Shown: positions 17,392 to 25,958, counted from the stretch's first letter. The stretch: DNA of 34,784 bases from Prevotella sp. UBA1104 (GCA_002314055.1 DCBP01000004.1:10810-45593), one strand, 5' to 3'. Translations and numbers: made by a program. The notes: generated by a model from the letters alone, not told the origin.

Positions 17392-17397
17392 CATATT

Positions 17398-18099
17398 ATG
17401 TTTGAAAAACAACTTACATACGATGATCTTGACATCACAGACAAGGAACTGTTTGTGCAGATGGGTTATGGCGACAATACGCCGGACGATGACTTGATGC
17501 AGGAGCTGGAGGGCGTAAAGCGTGAAGTAAGAACATTTCTGCGTCCGCGTTTCTGCTTCGTGTTGTCGGAGAGTGCAAGACTGAATGCTGACGAGCGCCA
17601 GCTCGCGGTAGGCGACAAGACGTATGATATAGGCAGAATAATAACAGCCCAGCTTCGAGGCTCAGAGGCTTTCGCCTTTTTCGTGGCAACGAGTGGGGTA
17701 GATTTTGAACGCTATCAGCGCAGTCTTGAGCAGAAGGGCGATATGGTAAGAGTGTTCATTGCCGATTCCCTGGGTAGTGTCATTGCCGAGAAAACGGCAG
17801 ACGTTATGGAGCGCTGGCTGCAGATATATATCAACAGCAGGGGGTGGCACCATACCAATAGGTTCAGTCCCGGATATTGCGGCTGGCATGTGTCGCAGCA
17901 GCAGATGCTGTTCCGTGAGTTTGGAGTAGGCGAACCGTGTGGCGTGAAGCTTACCGACTCGTCGCTGATGATTCCGATAAAGAGTGTCAGCGGACTGATA
18001 GGGTTAGGCAAGAACGTGAAAAAGCTGGAATATACCTGTGGCTTGTGTGATTATTCCAAATGTTATAAGCGCCGGAAACCACCGAAGAAGAACAGATAG
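17398..18099 (+). CDS. Stand-alone corrinoid-protein reactivation factor (MetH activation-domain-like)
   Basis: A 233-aa cytoplasmic protein resembling the C-terminal SAM-binding activation domain of MetH, here as a separate polypeptide. Supporting motifs are IADSLGSVIAEKTADVMERW, the FSPGYCGW turn matching the RxxPGY SAM-binding region, and a Cys-rich end (CGLCDYSKC, then a basic tail). In MetH this domain restores oxidised cobalamin by reductive methylation with SAM. The methyltransferase fusion at 8654 lacks exactly this domain, and this gene is divergent from its operon across a shared 208-bp regulator region. A link between them is therefore plausible. It might instead, or also, serve another MetH elsewhere in the genome. 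The terminal cysteines may bind a metal or an Fe-S cluster. Confidence 0.8.
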   Translation: MFEKQLTYDDLDITDKELFVQMGYGDNTPDDDLMQELEGVKREVRTFLRPRFCFVLSESARLNADERQLAVGDKTYDIGRIITAQLRGSEAFAFFVATSGVDFERYQRSLEQKGDMVRVFIADSLGSVIAEKTADVMERWLQIYINSRGWHHTNRFSPGYCGWHVSQQQMLFREFGVGEPCGVKLTDSSLMIPIKSVSGLIGLGKNVKKLEYTCGLCDYSKCYKRRKPPKKNR

Positions 18100-18203
18100 T
18101 TGTATAAAATATACTTCTAAGGACTTTTTAATCAAAGGGTTAATAAAAAACAAATCTATGCATTCTCGTCCTTAATTGTTTATTCATATTCAAAAAAAAT
18201 ACG

Positions 18204-18497
18204 TATCTTCGCAGCAAGGATAATGCAAATCGGGTGAGATACGATTCAAACTTGTTTGTATTTATTCTCGATGTGCAATTTATTTTATATAAAGATACAC
18301 ACATTCAGTCTATATATTAAAAACATGCCGCGAGGCATTACAACAAGTGTGTATTACGTTTATCTTTTAAAGATAAAGTGGTAATAGATTGTTTGTAGTT
18401 ACTGAAAAACGGTAAGACGTTGCCGCTTAGGGGTGTCCGTCAGTTATAACTATTGGGATAACTTCGGAATATTAAGGACACCCCTTTTTCTTTTTTC
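18204..18497 (+). ncRNA. Candidate structured small RNA with terminator
   Basis: An orphan transcription unit in an 828-bp gene-free stretch. TATCTTCG (18204-18211) resembles a -7 box and predicts a start near 18218. The predicted RNA of about 280 nt has several local helices: ATACACAC pairs with GTGTGTAT around a small hairpin (ATGCC-GCGA-GGCAT, a GNRA tetraloop), CAAAC-TT-GTTTG, and CGGTAA with TTGCCG. It ends in a strong terminator. No open reading frame of note lies in it on the plus strand. A 6S-type RNA is one possibility; I cannot confirm the family. Confidence 0.5.
18429..18497 (+). terminator. Intrinsic terminator of the candidate small RNA
   Basis: AGGGGTGTCC (18429-18438) and GGACACCCCT (18476-18485) pair perfectly, with a smaller inner helix GTTAT/ATAAC. 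A T-rich run follows. It has no plus-strand gene directly upstream except the reactivation gene 330 bp away. Confidence 0.8.
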
Positions 18498-18628
18498 TCA
18501 TCCACATTTGTCAGAAGAGATGTTGTTTATTCGATTCCCTGGCTTTTAGATGCAAAACAAAAGCAAATTTTATGTTCTTCGTCTAAAAAATACCACCGAA
18601 ATTGACAAAAATGTTTTTTCCTTATTTT

Positions 18629-18732
18629 ACCCTCACACCCCTCACACAGGACTTTAACGTGTTGATAATCAGAGAGTAAAGGTGTGAGGGATAGTGTGAG
18701 GGGTAGATGTTTATCCCTCACACCCCTCACAC
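18629..18732. repeat. Three-copy CCCTCACAC double repeat with inverted middle copy
   Basis: Direct copies at 18629-18647 and 18715-18732 flank an inverted copy at 18682-18704. The inverted copy and the last copy form an 18-bp stem with a 3-nt bulge. No gene overlaps it. Confidence 0.85.
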
Positions 18733-18776
18733 AAAAAAACAGCGTTGCTATGAAATGCGGGGAGTATTTGGTACTT

Positions 18777-18857
18777 GCACCAAAAGTGTAGATATGTTGC
18801 ACCAAAAGTGCAGATATGCAGCACCCAAAGTGCAGATATGCAGCACCCAAAGCGATA
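18777..18857. repeat. 22-bp tandem repeat, about 3.6 copies, iteron-like
   Basis: Units begin at 18777, 18799, 18821 and 18843. Each opens GCACC(A/C)AAAG and ends AGATATGCA or a variant. Each unit contains a GCAC...GTGC inverted pair. Length and spacing recall replication iterons, but no rep gene is nearby. Confidence 0.85.
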
Positions 18858-18927
18858 CTTGTATTTATCCTCAAATTTCAATAAAATACTAAATTCGAAA
18901 CTTAAAAAGTCTACCCTACGGTAGTGA

Positions 18928-21372
18928 TCATTTCAGTCGGAGTATATTCAGCGACGTCGACGGAATCTCCACTTCTACGCCATTCCCGCTTGTCGTTACG
19001 AAACTCTCAACGGGATAAACATTTGTAGGATTGTCGATAGTATTCTCGTCGGTTCCGTATTTTGACGACAGTCGGATAATTCTTCCTTCAGTAATGTTCT
19101 TTCCTTTGAGGCAGACCCTTGCCGTAGTGTTCTCGTTGCTCGTATTGGCGATTTTCAGAATCACTTCGCCAGTATTCTCGTCGAGAGTAGCCGTAGAGAA
19201 AACTCCGGGCTTCACGTTGGATTTAAGTTTGGTGGCAAAAATCTGCTTACCGTCGAGACTGGCGAAAATGCTGTCGCCCACAACCTTCAGTTCCACGTCA
19301 TACCACTTGCCCTGTTCTATCTTTACAGGAGCAGTTGCCAACTCCGAGCGCCCGCCGTCGGCGGTCTGCTGAATGGCACTCTTCGTGTTGTCCCATCCGC
19401 CGATGTTCAGCCAGCAATAATTCTTTTCGTCCACATAGTTGAAGACAACGAGGAATCCCTCTTTGCCGGAATCCTTTCTCGCACGTACCTTATATATATA
19501 CCCGTCGCTCGTGATTGTTCCCGGGTTAAGACGGATGCAGTCCTTTCCATTTGCAGTTTGACTTATAGTATTGCCGCTGACAGTCCAGGTGCCGTTCACG
19601 TCCACCGGGTTAAGCTCCAGGGTGGCAGGCAAGGCATTACCCTTGTCGTCGGTATAGCCAAGGTCCTGGAACGACGACTGAGTGTTGTATGTTCCCATTC
19701 CCACACGGCATACAGCAGGTTTCATCTTCTCCTCAGTATAAGTGTATGGAGAATTCTGGATTACGGGGAGCACCCTCGTGCCGATATTGTTTGCCATCAT
19801 GCTCTGCACGTAGTACGACGGAGTGCCAAACACGCGGTCTGCCGTAAACTGAATCATGTCGGGAGCCCACTTCCTGTTGTTCAGGTTGGCAAATATCGGA
19901 GCATATGAAGCCATAGTTACGATGTCAGAATTCTTCTCTATTCCCATCATGTATACAGCCTCGCCGAGTGCAGCATCGAGCGACCCCATGTTGCCGAAAC
20001 CGCTCGTAACGGCATATTCTCCGGCATAGACCTTCGGTCCACGTCGGTCGTAAGAGTCATACTTGTTGAAATTGTTGGCAAACCAAGCCGGGTTGCGGTA
20101 GTAGTGCTCATCAACAAGTTCCACGCTCTCCTGGCTCTTCCATGTGGGAGTGTCAGTTCCCCATGCCGCAACATTGCCGATAAGGTGCATATTGGGGTAT
20201 TTAGCCAATACGGCATCCTTGAATTTCTTGAAGCGCTCATAGTAGCGGTCGCTCTGCTGCGAAGGGTTATCCTGGTTATTTTCGTTTCCAATTTCCAGAT
20301 ATTCGATATTGAAAGGAGCCGGATGACCATTCTTTGCGCGCAAGGCTCCATACTTTGACGATACCGGTCCGTTGGCATATTCCAGAGCATTCATACATTC
20401 GTCAATCCATGGCTGCAGGTCCTCCACGGCAGTCTTTCCGCCATGCCACAGTCCGATGTTCACCACATAGAGCGGCTTAGCCCCAAGGTCTTCGGCAAGC
20501 TGCAGATATTCGTGGAAGCCGAGTCCGTCGCTTGTGCGGTAGCCCCAGTTCACATTCTTGTGTCCCGTGCGCTCCTCAATCGGTCCGATGGTGCGTTCCC
20601 AGCGGAAGGCATTGTCCGGCGAGTCCTGTCCCTCGACGAAGCATCCGCCGGGGAAGCGCATAAATTTAGGGTGCATATTGTAGAGCATCTGTGCGAGGTC
20701 GGGGCGACAGCCGTTCTCGCGGTTCTTGAACGTAGGCGGGAAGAGGCTCACCACGTCAAGGGCAATAGTGCCTTTGCCGTCGGCAACAATAGCAAACTGA
20801 GCCTTCGGGTCGTTGGCGTCAGCCTTCAGCGTGGCGGTATATTTCGTCCACCCCTTGTTGAGCTTACCTTTCATCACTTCAGCGTCCGCATATATCGCCT
20901 TTCCCGTAGAGTCGGTAAGACGCGCCCTCAGAGAGCCGTTGTAGTTGCCCTTGGCAAAAAACGAGAGCCGGTATTCCCTGCCCTGCACGGCATTGATACC
21001 CCAGAAGCCTTTGTTTATGATATAGGCGTGGGCAGAGGGTTTGGCGTTTATCGTTGCGAGCATCGCCCTGCCCTGGACTTTATTCAGAAGACCTTTAGCC
21101 GTTAGTTCCGTCTTTATCGTAGCCCCATTGTCGGCAGCCGTAGTCCATGTAGGCAGATTCTTGCTTTCCTCATCCTCAAACGAGCGATTGCTGATAAGTT
21201 CGGCATACAGTCCGCCGTCGGCAGCATGATTGATGTCCTCATAAAAGATGCCATAGAGATCGGGGGAAACCTTCACGCCCGGTCGCGATGCGTCCACGTT
21301 GATATTCACCTGAGCGTTGGCAGCGAGTGTCGACGCAAGGAACAGAGAGAATAGAAAACCTTTGTTGTTCAT
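18928..21372 (-). CDS. GH51 alpha-L-arabinofuranosidase with accessory domains
   Basis: An 814-aa secreted enzyme with a signal peptide ending near residue 20 (ANAQ). The GH51 barrel has acid/base E364 in EIGNEN and nucleophile E452 in VYAGEY. An N-terminal CBM4/9-like sandwich occupies about residues 75-212, before the barrel core. The C-terminal region carries an inserted laminin-G-like sandwich at about 590-730 (GFLVVFNYVDEKNYCWLNIG ... GKWYDVELKVVGDSIFASLDG). The protein is longer than the roughly 500-660 aa of simple GH51 enzymes. It should remove alpha-L-arabinofuranose from arabinan or arabinoxylan in the periplasm or at the surface. It is divergent from the GH127 gene, which suggests a shared arabinose-related regulon. 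Confidence 0.92.
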   Translation of the reverse strand: MNNKGFLFSLFLASTLAANAQVNINVDASRPGVKVSPDLYGIFYEDINHAADGGLYAELISNRSFEDEESKNLPTWTTAADNGATIKTELTAKGLLNKVQGRAMLATINAKPSAHAYIINKGFWGINAVQGREYRLSFFAKGNYNGSLRARLTDSTGKAIYADAEVMKGKLNKGWTKYTATLKADANDPKAQFAIVADGKGTIALDVVSLFPPTFKNRENGCRPDLAQMLYNMHPKFMRFPGGCFVEGQDSPDNAFRWERTIGPIEERTGHKNVNWGYRTSDGLGFHEYLQLAEDLGAKPLYVVNIGLWHGGKTAVEDLQPWIDECMNALEYANGPVSSKYGALRAKNGHPAPFNIEYLEIGNENNQDNPSQQSDRYYERFKKFKDAVLAKYPNMHLIGNVAAWGTDTPTWKSQESVELVDEHYYRNPAWFANNFNKYDSYDRRGPKVYAGEYAVTSGFGNMGSLDAALGEAVYMMGIEKNSDIVTMASYAPIFANLNNRKWAPDMIQFTADRVFGTPSYYVQSMMANNIGTRVLPVIQNSPYTYTEEKMKPAVCRVGMGTYNTQSSFQDLGYTDDKGNALPATLELNPVDVNGTWTVSGNTISQTANGKDCIRLNPGTITSDGYIYKVRARKDSGKEGFLVVFNYVDEKNYCWLNIGGWDNTKSAIQQTADGGRSELATAPVKIEQGKWYDVELKVVGDSIFASLDGKQIFATKLKSNVKPGVFSTATLDENTGEVILKIANTSNENTTARVCLKGKNITEGRIIRLSSKYGTDENTIDNPTNVYPVESFVTTSGNGVEVEIPSTSLNILRLK

Positions 21373-21421
21373 TTTGGTTAATGATTAATTAGTTGATGAT
21401 TATGTCTTTTCCTTTTTAGTG

Positions 21422-21429
21422 CAAAGGTA
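21422..21429 (-). promoter_or_regulatory. TACCTTTG -7 box for the GH51 gene
   Basis: On the minus strand TACCTTTG lies about 50 bp upstream of the GH51 ATG. A good -33 element is not evident, so activator dependence is possible. Confidence 0.45.
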
Positions 21430-21537
21430 GAACACAAATTCGTCATACGGTGGATTCATTTCAGTAAATAATGTACGCATATTGTTATTTGTACAATTTT
21501 TATATCCTGTGAATAATAATTATTATACAAAAAATCG

Positions 21538-21545
21538 TAACTTTG
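21538..21545 (+). promoter_or_regulatory. TAACTTTG -7 box for the GH127 gene
   Basis: TAACTTTG lies 56 bp before the GH127 ATG, within an imperfect dyad (GTAAC at 21537-21541, GTTAC at 21551-21555) that could hold a regulator. The GH51 and GH127 boxes are about 110 bp apart in the shared divergent region. Confidence 0.5.
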
Positions 21546-21600
21546 TCAGTGTTACGATAAAGACAGAAAACTATTAACTTAAAAAATACTATTCATATTC

Positions 21601-23673
21601 ATGAAGAAACTTATCTTTTCTGCCGTTACTATAGCGGCATTCCTTACGCTACCGGCAAAGGCTCAAAAGGCTTTGGCCAATGGTTATCCATTCTCGCAAG
21701 TTCCATTCACAAGTGTGAAAATCTCTCCAAACTCTTTCTGGGGAGCAAGACTCAAAGCCGTGCGCGAAGTTACAATTCCGCTTGCTTTCAGCAAATGCCA
21801 GAGCGAGCACCGCTACAAGAATTTCGAGATGGCGGCATACACGCTGAAGCATCCGGGACACAAGGGACTGGAGACTAAAGAATGGGACGTGGCGAAAATC
21901 ATGGGATATTCGTTCGACGACACGGATGTATATAAAACCATCGAGGGGGCAAGCTATATCCTGCAGACTTATCCTGACAAGAAGCTGAAAGCCTATATCG
22001 ACAGCGTGCTCGACGTGGTGGGAGCGGCACAGGAGCCGGACGGCTATCTATATACTGCACGAACAATAAATCCGCAGCACCCTCACCAGTGGTCGGGAAA
22101 GAACCGCTGGGAAAAGGAAGAAGACCTGAGCCATGAGCTATATAACCTTGGACACATGGTGGATGCCGCCTGCGCCCACTATCAGGCTACGGGCAGCCAC
22201 AAGTTTCTCGATATCGCCAAGCGCTATGCCGACTGCGTTTGTCGCGAGGTGGGAGCCGGAAGCGGACAGGCCACTGTCGTGCCGGGACACCAGATTGCCG
22301 AGATGGCTCTGGCAAGACTCTACACCATAACTGGCGAGAAAAAATATCTCGACGAGGCTAAATATCTGCTCGACTATCGCGGCAAGACGGAAAAACGACA
22401 GGCTTACTCGCAGAGCGACAAACCGATTCTGGAACAGACGGAAGCCGTGGGGCATGCCGTGAGAGCCGGATATATGTATGCAGGAATTGCCGATGTGGCT
22501 GCACTGACAAAGGATTCGGCTTATATGAAAACCATCGACCGCATCTTCAACAATATCGTGTCGAAGAAATATTATCTCACCGGCGGCGTGGGAGCAAGGC
22601 ATTGGGGCGAAGCCTTCGGCAACAACTACGAACTGCCTAACATGACGGCATACAACGAGACCTGTGCTGCCATTTCCATGGTGTATCTCTTCGAGCGCAT
22701 GTTTCTGCTGCATGGCGAGAGCAAGTATATCGACTGTTTGGAGCGCACGCTATACAACGGCGTTATCTCGGGAATGAGCATGGACGGCGGACGGTTCTTC
22801 TATCCTAACCCGTTGTCGAGCGACGGCAAATACAAGTTTAATGCCGACAACACCTTGACCCGTCAGCCGTGGTTCGGATGCGCTTGCTGCCCAAGCAACC
22901 TGTCGAGGTTTATACCTTCGGTGCCGGGGTATCTCTATGGAGTGAAAGACAATAATATATATGTGAACCTGTTTGCCGGAAATACATCTACAATCAAGGT
23001 AGGCGGCAAAGACGTGGTTTTGCAAGAGACTACGGAGTATCCGTGGAACGGCGATATCAGAATTGACGTGAAGAAATGTGCTGCCAAGGGCACTAACCTG
23101 CTCGTGAGAATTCCGGGATGGGTTCAAGGTAGTGTAGTGCCGAGCGACCTATATAAATATAGCGACAACAACAAACTGCAGTATTCTGTCAGCGTGAACG
23201 GCAAGGCTGTTTCTGCCGACTTGGCTGCAAACAAGGGATACCTGCCTGTGGAGAATATCAAGAAGGGGGATGTGGTACGCATTCACTTCGATATGCCTGT
23301 GCGCACGGTTGTGGCAAACGGCAATGTGGCTGACGACAAGGGAAAGGTTGCCGTGGAGCGCGGACCGCTGGTGTATTGTGCCGAGGCGGTGGACAATGGC
23401 GGAGAACAGGTGTTGCGCACGGTGATAAACAAGAAACCGTCGTTCTCTTTGGTAGACAACTATTCTATCAAAAATACGGAAACCGCTAACGCTCCTTCGT
23501 TCACGGTAAAGGCTATACGCACTTCGGCACAGACCTTGGAGGAGTCTGCCGACGGAGGTGTCAAGGTGAAAGACATGCCGCTCACGCTTATCCCGTATTA
23601 TGCATGGAACCATCGCGGAGCAAACGAGATGAACGTATGGTTCGTGCAGAATCTGTCGCTGCTCGACAAGTAA
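21601..23673 (+). CDS. GH127 beta-L-arabinofuranosidase (HypBA1-like)
   Basis: A 690-aa enzyme with a signal peptide ending near residue 21 (PAKAQ). By motif spacing with the characterised HypBA1 family, E337 is the acid/base, E353 and C355 (YNETC) plus C429 and C430 (FGCACCPSN) form the zinc site, and C429 corresponds to the catalytic thiol. The E337-E353 distance of 16 residues matches the family. It releases beta-L-arabinofuranose, as found on hydroxyproline-rich glycoproteins and some pectic side chains. The gene is divergent from GH51 and stands just before dnaK. Length and domain layout are normal for the family: alpha/alpha-barrel to about residue 440, then beta-sandwich domains. Confidence 0.93.
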   Translation: MKKLIFSAVTIAAFLTLPAKAQKALANGYPFSQVPFTSVKISPNSFWGARLKAVREVTIPLAFSKCQSEHRYKNFEMAAYTLKHPGHKGLETKEWDVAKIMGYSFDDTDVYKTIEGASYILQTYPDKKLKAYIDSVLDVVGAAQEPDGYLYTARTINPQHPHQWSGKNRWEKEEDLSHELYNLGHMVDAACAHYQATGSHKFLDIAKRYADCVCREVGAGSGQATVVPGHQIAEMALARLYTITGEKKYLDEAKYLLDYRGKTEKRQAYSQSDKPILEQTEAVGHAVRAGYMYAGIADVAALTKDSAYMKTIDRIFNNIVSKKYYLTGGVGARHWGEAFGNNYELPNMTAYNETCAAISMVYLFERMFLLHGESKYIDCLERTLYNGVISGMSMDGGRFFYPNPLSSDGKYKFNADNTLTRQPWFGCACCPSNLSRFIPSVPGYLYGVKDNNIYVNLFAGNTSTIKVGGKDVVLQETTEYPWNGDIRIDVKKCAAKGTNLLVRIPGWVQGSVVPSDLYKYSDNNKLQYSVSVNGKAVSADLAANKGYLPVENIKKGDVVRIHFDMPVRTVVANGNVADDKGKVAVERGPLVYCAEAVDNGGEQVLRTVINKKPSFSLVDNYSIKNTETANAPSFTVKAIRTSAQTLEESADGGVKVKDMPLTLIPYYAWNHRGANEMNVWFVQNLSLLDK

Positions 23674-23769
23674 TATCCTTTCTGTCTGACTGACAGGATT
23701 GTTGTCAGAGTGAAACTTATTCTGACATTGTATGACAATATGGCATACCAAAGGACTTAAAAACTCCTG

Positions 23770-23785
23770 TGGCATGCCATTTGTA
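23770..23785 (+). promoter_or_regulatory. Sigma-54-like promoter of dnaK
   Basis: TGGCATGCCATTTGTA matches the -24/-12 consensus TGGCACrnnnnTTGCA at all but two conserved positions. It lies 77 bp before the dnaK ATG. Upstream, 23692-23740 holds dyads around TGACA/TGTCA (for example CTGACA...TGTCAG and GACATTGTATGACA) that could bind an enhancer protein. Confidence 0.5.
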
Positions 23786-23862
23786 TTTTAATTGCCGGAT
23801 TGCGAAAGCAAACCAAACGGAATTTATTAACATCGAAAATAAAAAATAAAAAATATACAATT

Positions 23863-25797
23863 ATGGGAAAGATTATAGGAATCGACTTAGGTACAACAAA
23901 CTCATGTGTTGCAGTGTTCGAAGGTAACGAACCAGTCGTAATCGCTAACAGCGAGGGTAAGCGTACTACTCCTTCTGTAGTAGGCTTCGTGAAAGACGGT
24001 GAACGTAAAATCGGTGACCCGGCTAAACGTCAGGCTATCACAAACCCAAAGAATACTATCTATTCTATCAAGCGTTTCATGGGTGAGACTTACGCTCAGT
24101 GTGAGAAGGAAACAGGACGTGTTCCTTTCACTGTAGTAAACGAGGGCGGTTACCCACGTGTTGATATCGAAGGACGTAAATATACTCCGCAGGAAATCTC
24201 GGCAATGGTTCTGCAGAAGATGAAGAAAACTGCCGAGGATTATCTCGGACAGGAGGTTACGGATGCTGTCATCACAGTGCCGGCTTACTTCTCTGACTCT
24301 CAGCGCCAGGCTACTAAAGAGGCTGGACAGATTGCAGGCCTTAACGTTCGCCGTATCGTGAACGAGCCTACTGCCGCTGCTCTTGCATACGGCGTGGACA
24401 AGGCTAACAAGGATATGAAGATTGCTGTGTTCGACCTTGGTGGCGGTACTTTCGATATTTCTATCCTTGAGTTTGGTGGTGGTGTGTTCGAGGTGCTCTC
24501 TACTAATGGTGATACTCACCTGGGTGGTGATGACTTCGACCAGGTTATCATCGACTGGCTCGTTAATGGCTTCAAGGCTGACGAGGGTATCGATCTTTCT
24601 AAAGACCCGATGGCTATGCAGCGCCTGAAAGAGGCTGCCGAGAAGGCTAAGATTGAGTTGTCAAGCTCTACTTCTACTGAAATCAACTTGCCTTACATCA
24701 CTGCTGAGGGCGGCGTGCCAAAGCACTTGGTTAAGACTCTTACTCGTTCACAGTTTGAGCAGCTCGCACACAACTTGATTCAGGCTTGTCTGGTTCCATG
24801 CCAGAACGCTATCCGCGACGCTAAACTCCAGACTTCAGATATCGACGAGGTTATCTTGGTTGGTGGTTCAAGCCGTATACCTGCCGTTCAGACTCTCGTT
24901 AAGAACTACTTCGGCAAAGAGCCTTCTAAGGGCGTTAACCCGGATGAGGTTGTTGCTGTTGGTGCTGCTATCCAGGGTGCCATCCTTAACAAGGAAGAGG
25001 GTGTCGGCGACATCGTATTGCTCGACGTTACTCCATTGACTCTTGGTATCGAAACTATGGGTGGAGTGATGACTAAGTTGATTGACGCCAATACTACTAT
25101 CCCTTGCAAGAAGAGCGAGGTGTTCTCTACTGCTGCCGACAACCAGACTGAGGTTACTATCCACGTGCTTCAGGGTGAGCGTCCGATGGCTGCTCAGAAC
25201 AAGAGTATCGGTCAGTTCAACTTGACTGGTATTGCTCCAGCTCGCCGTGGTGTTCCACAGATTGAGGTTACATTCGATATCGATGCCAACGGTATCTTGA
25301 ATGTATCGGCAAAGGATAAGGCAACTGGCAAGGAGCAGAGCATTCGTATCGAGGCTTCTTCTGGCTTGAGCGAGGATGAAATTAATCGTATGAAGGCTGA
25401 GGCTGAGCAGAATGCCGAGAATGATAAGAAGGAGCGCGAAAAGATTGACAAGATGAATCAGGCTGACTCTATGATTTTCACTACAGAGAACTTCTTGAAG
25501 GACAACGGCGACAAGATTCCTGCCGACAAGAAACCTGGTATCGAGCAGGCTCTCCAGCAGTTGAAGGATGCTCACAAGAGTGGCGACGTTGCTGCCATCG
25601 ACTCTGCCATCAACAACCTCAACACTGTTATGCAGGCTGCTTCACAGCAGATGTATCAGGGTGCACAGGGTGCTCAGCCGGGTGCTGATGCCGGTGCCGG
25701 TTTCAACGGCCAGCAGGCTGGCGGTGCTCAGAACAATGCCGGTAACAACAACGGTGCCGACGATGTTCAGGACGCTGACTTCGAGGAGGTTAAGTAA
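23863..25797 (+). CDS. dnaK: Chaperone DnaK (Hsp70)
   Basis: A 644-aa Hsp70. The ATPase domain starts IIGIDLGTTNSCVAVFEGN and has FDLGGGTFDISILEFGGG and ILVGGSSRIPAVQ. The substrate domain follows (DVTPLTLGIETMGG), then a helical lid, a G/N/Q-rich tail and the acidic end DADFEEVK. The start at ATG 23863 is chosen because translation there begins directly with the conserved MGKIIGIDLG; an in-frame upstream extension has no family counterpart. Codon choice differs visibly from neighbours, with many GGT, GCT and GTT codons, as expected for a highly expressed gene. It is flanked by a sigma-54-like promoter and a strong terminator, so it is monocistronic here, without grpE or dnaJ. Confidence 0.99.
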   Translation: MGKIIGIDLGTTNSCVAVFEGNEPVVIANSEGKRTTPSVVGFVKDGERKIGDPAKRQAITNPKNTIYSIKRFMGETYAQCEKETGRVPFTVVNEGGYPRVDIEGRKYTPQEISAMVLQKMKKTAEDYLGQEVTDAVITVPAYFSDSQRQATKEAGQIAGLNVRRIVNEPTAAALAYGVDKANKDMKIAVFDLGGGTFDISILEFGGGVFEVLSTNGDTHLGGDDFDQVIIDWLVNGFKADEGIDLSKDPMAMQRLKEAAEKAKIELSSSTSTEINLPYITAEGGVPKHLVKTLTRSQFEQLAHNLIQACLVPCQNAIRDAKLQTSDIDEVILVGGSSRIPAVQTLVKNYFGKEPSKGVNPDEVVAVGAAIQGAILNKEEGVGDIVLLDVTPLTLGIETMGGVMTKLIDANTTIPCKKSEVFSTAADNQTEVTIHVLQGERPMAAQNKSIGQFNLTGIAPARRGVPQIEVTFDIDANGILNVSAKDKATGKEQSIRIEASSGLSEDEINRMKAEAEQNAENDKKEREKIDKMNQADSMIFTTENFLKDNGDKIPADKKPGIEQALQQLKDAHKSGDVAAIDSAINNLNTVMQAASQQMYQGAQGAQPGADAGAGFNGQQAGGAQNNAGNNNGADDVQDADFEEVK

Positions 25798-25874
25798 TAT
25801 CTCCTGACGACGGGGAGCCTCAACAAAGCTCCTCTCTCTTGAAAAGAGAAGTTATTAAATTGAAATAAGATAAA

Positions 25875-25916
25875 GCCCACAACTGATAAGGAAACAAATC
25901 AGTTGTGGGCTTTTTT
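25875..25916 (+). terminator. Terminator of dnaK
   Basis: GCCCACAACTGAT and ATCAGTTGTGGGC form a perfect 13-bp stem with a short loop, then six T. It is 78 bp past the dnaK stop. Between the stop and the stem, 25839-25852 holds a small CTTTTC/GAAAAG-type dyad. Confidence 0.9.
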
Positions 25917-25927
25917 GTGTTTGATTA

Positions 25928-25958
25928 TAATTTTGCACCTAATTGGTGCAAAATTATA
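25928..25958. repeat. Perfect 13-bp inverted repeat at the end of the accessory operon
   Basis: ATAATTTTGCACC and GGTGCAAAATTAT surround a 5-nt loop. It lies 30 bp past the stop of the minus-strand glycohydrolase gene. It may act as that operon's terminator, though a clean T-run is missing, or it may be a protein-binding dyad. Confidence 0.7.

Noticed and set aside
6877..23673. Canonical polysaccharide utilisation locus
   Set aside because: Glycosidases are present but no SusC/SusD pair or hybrid two-component sensor is found in the window.
24868..25575. Long minus-strand open frame inside dnaK
   Set aside because: Antisense frames in dnaK arise from its codon bias; dnaK itself is intact.
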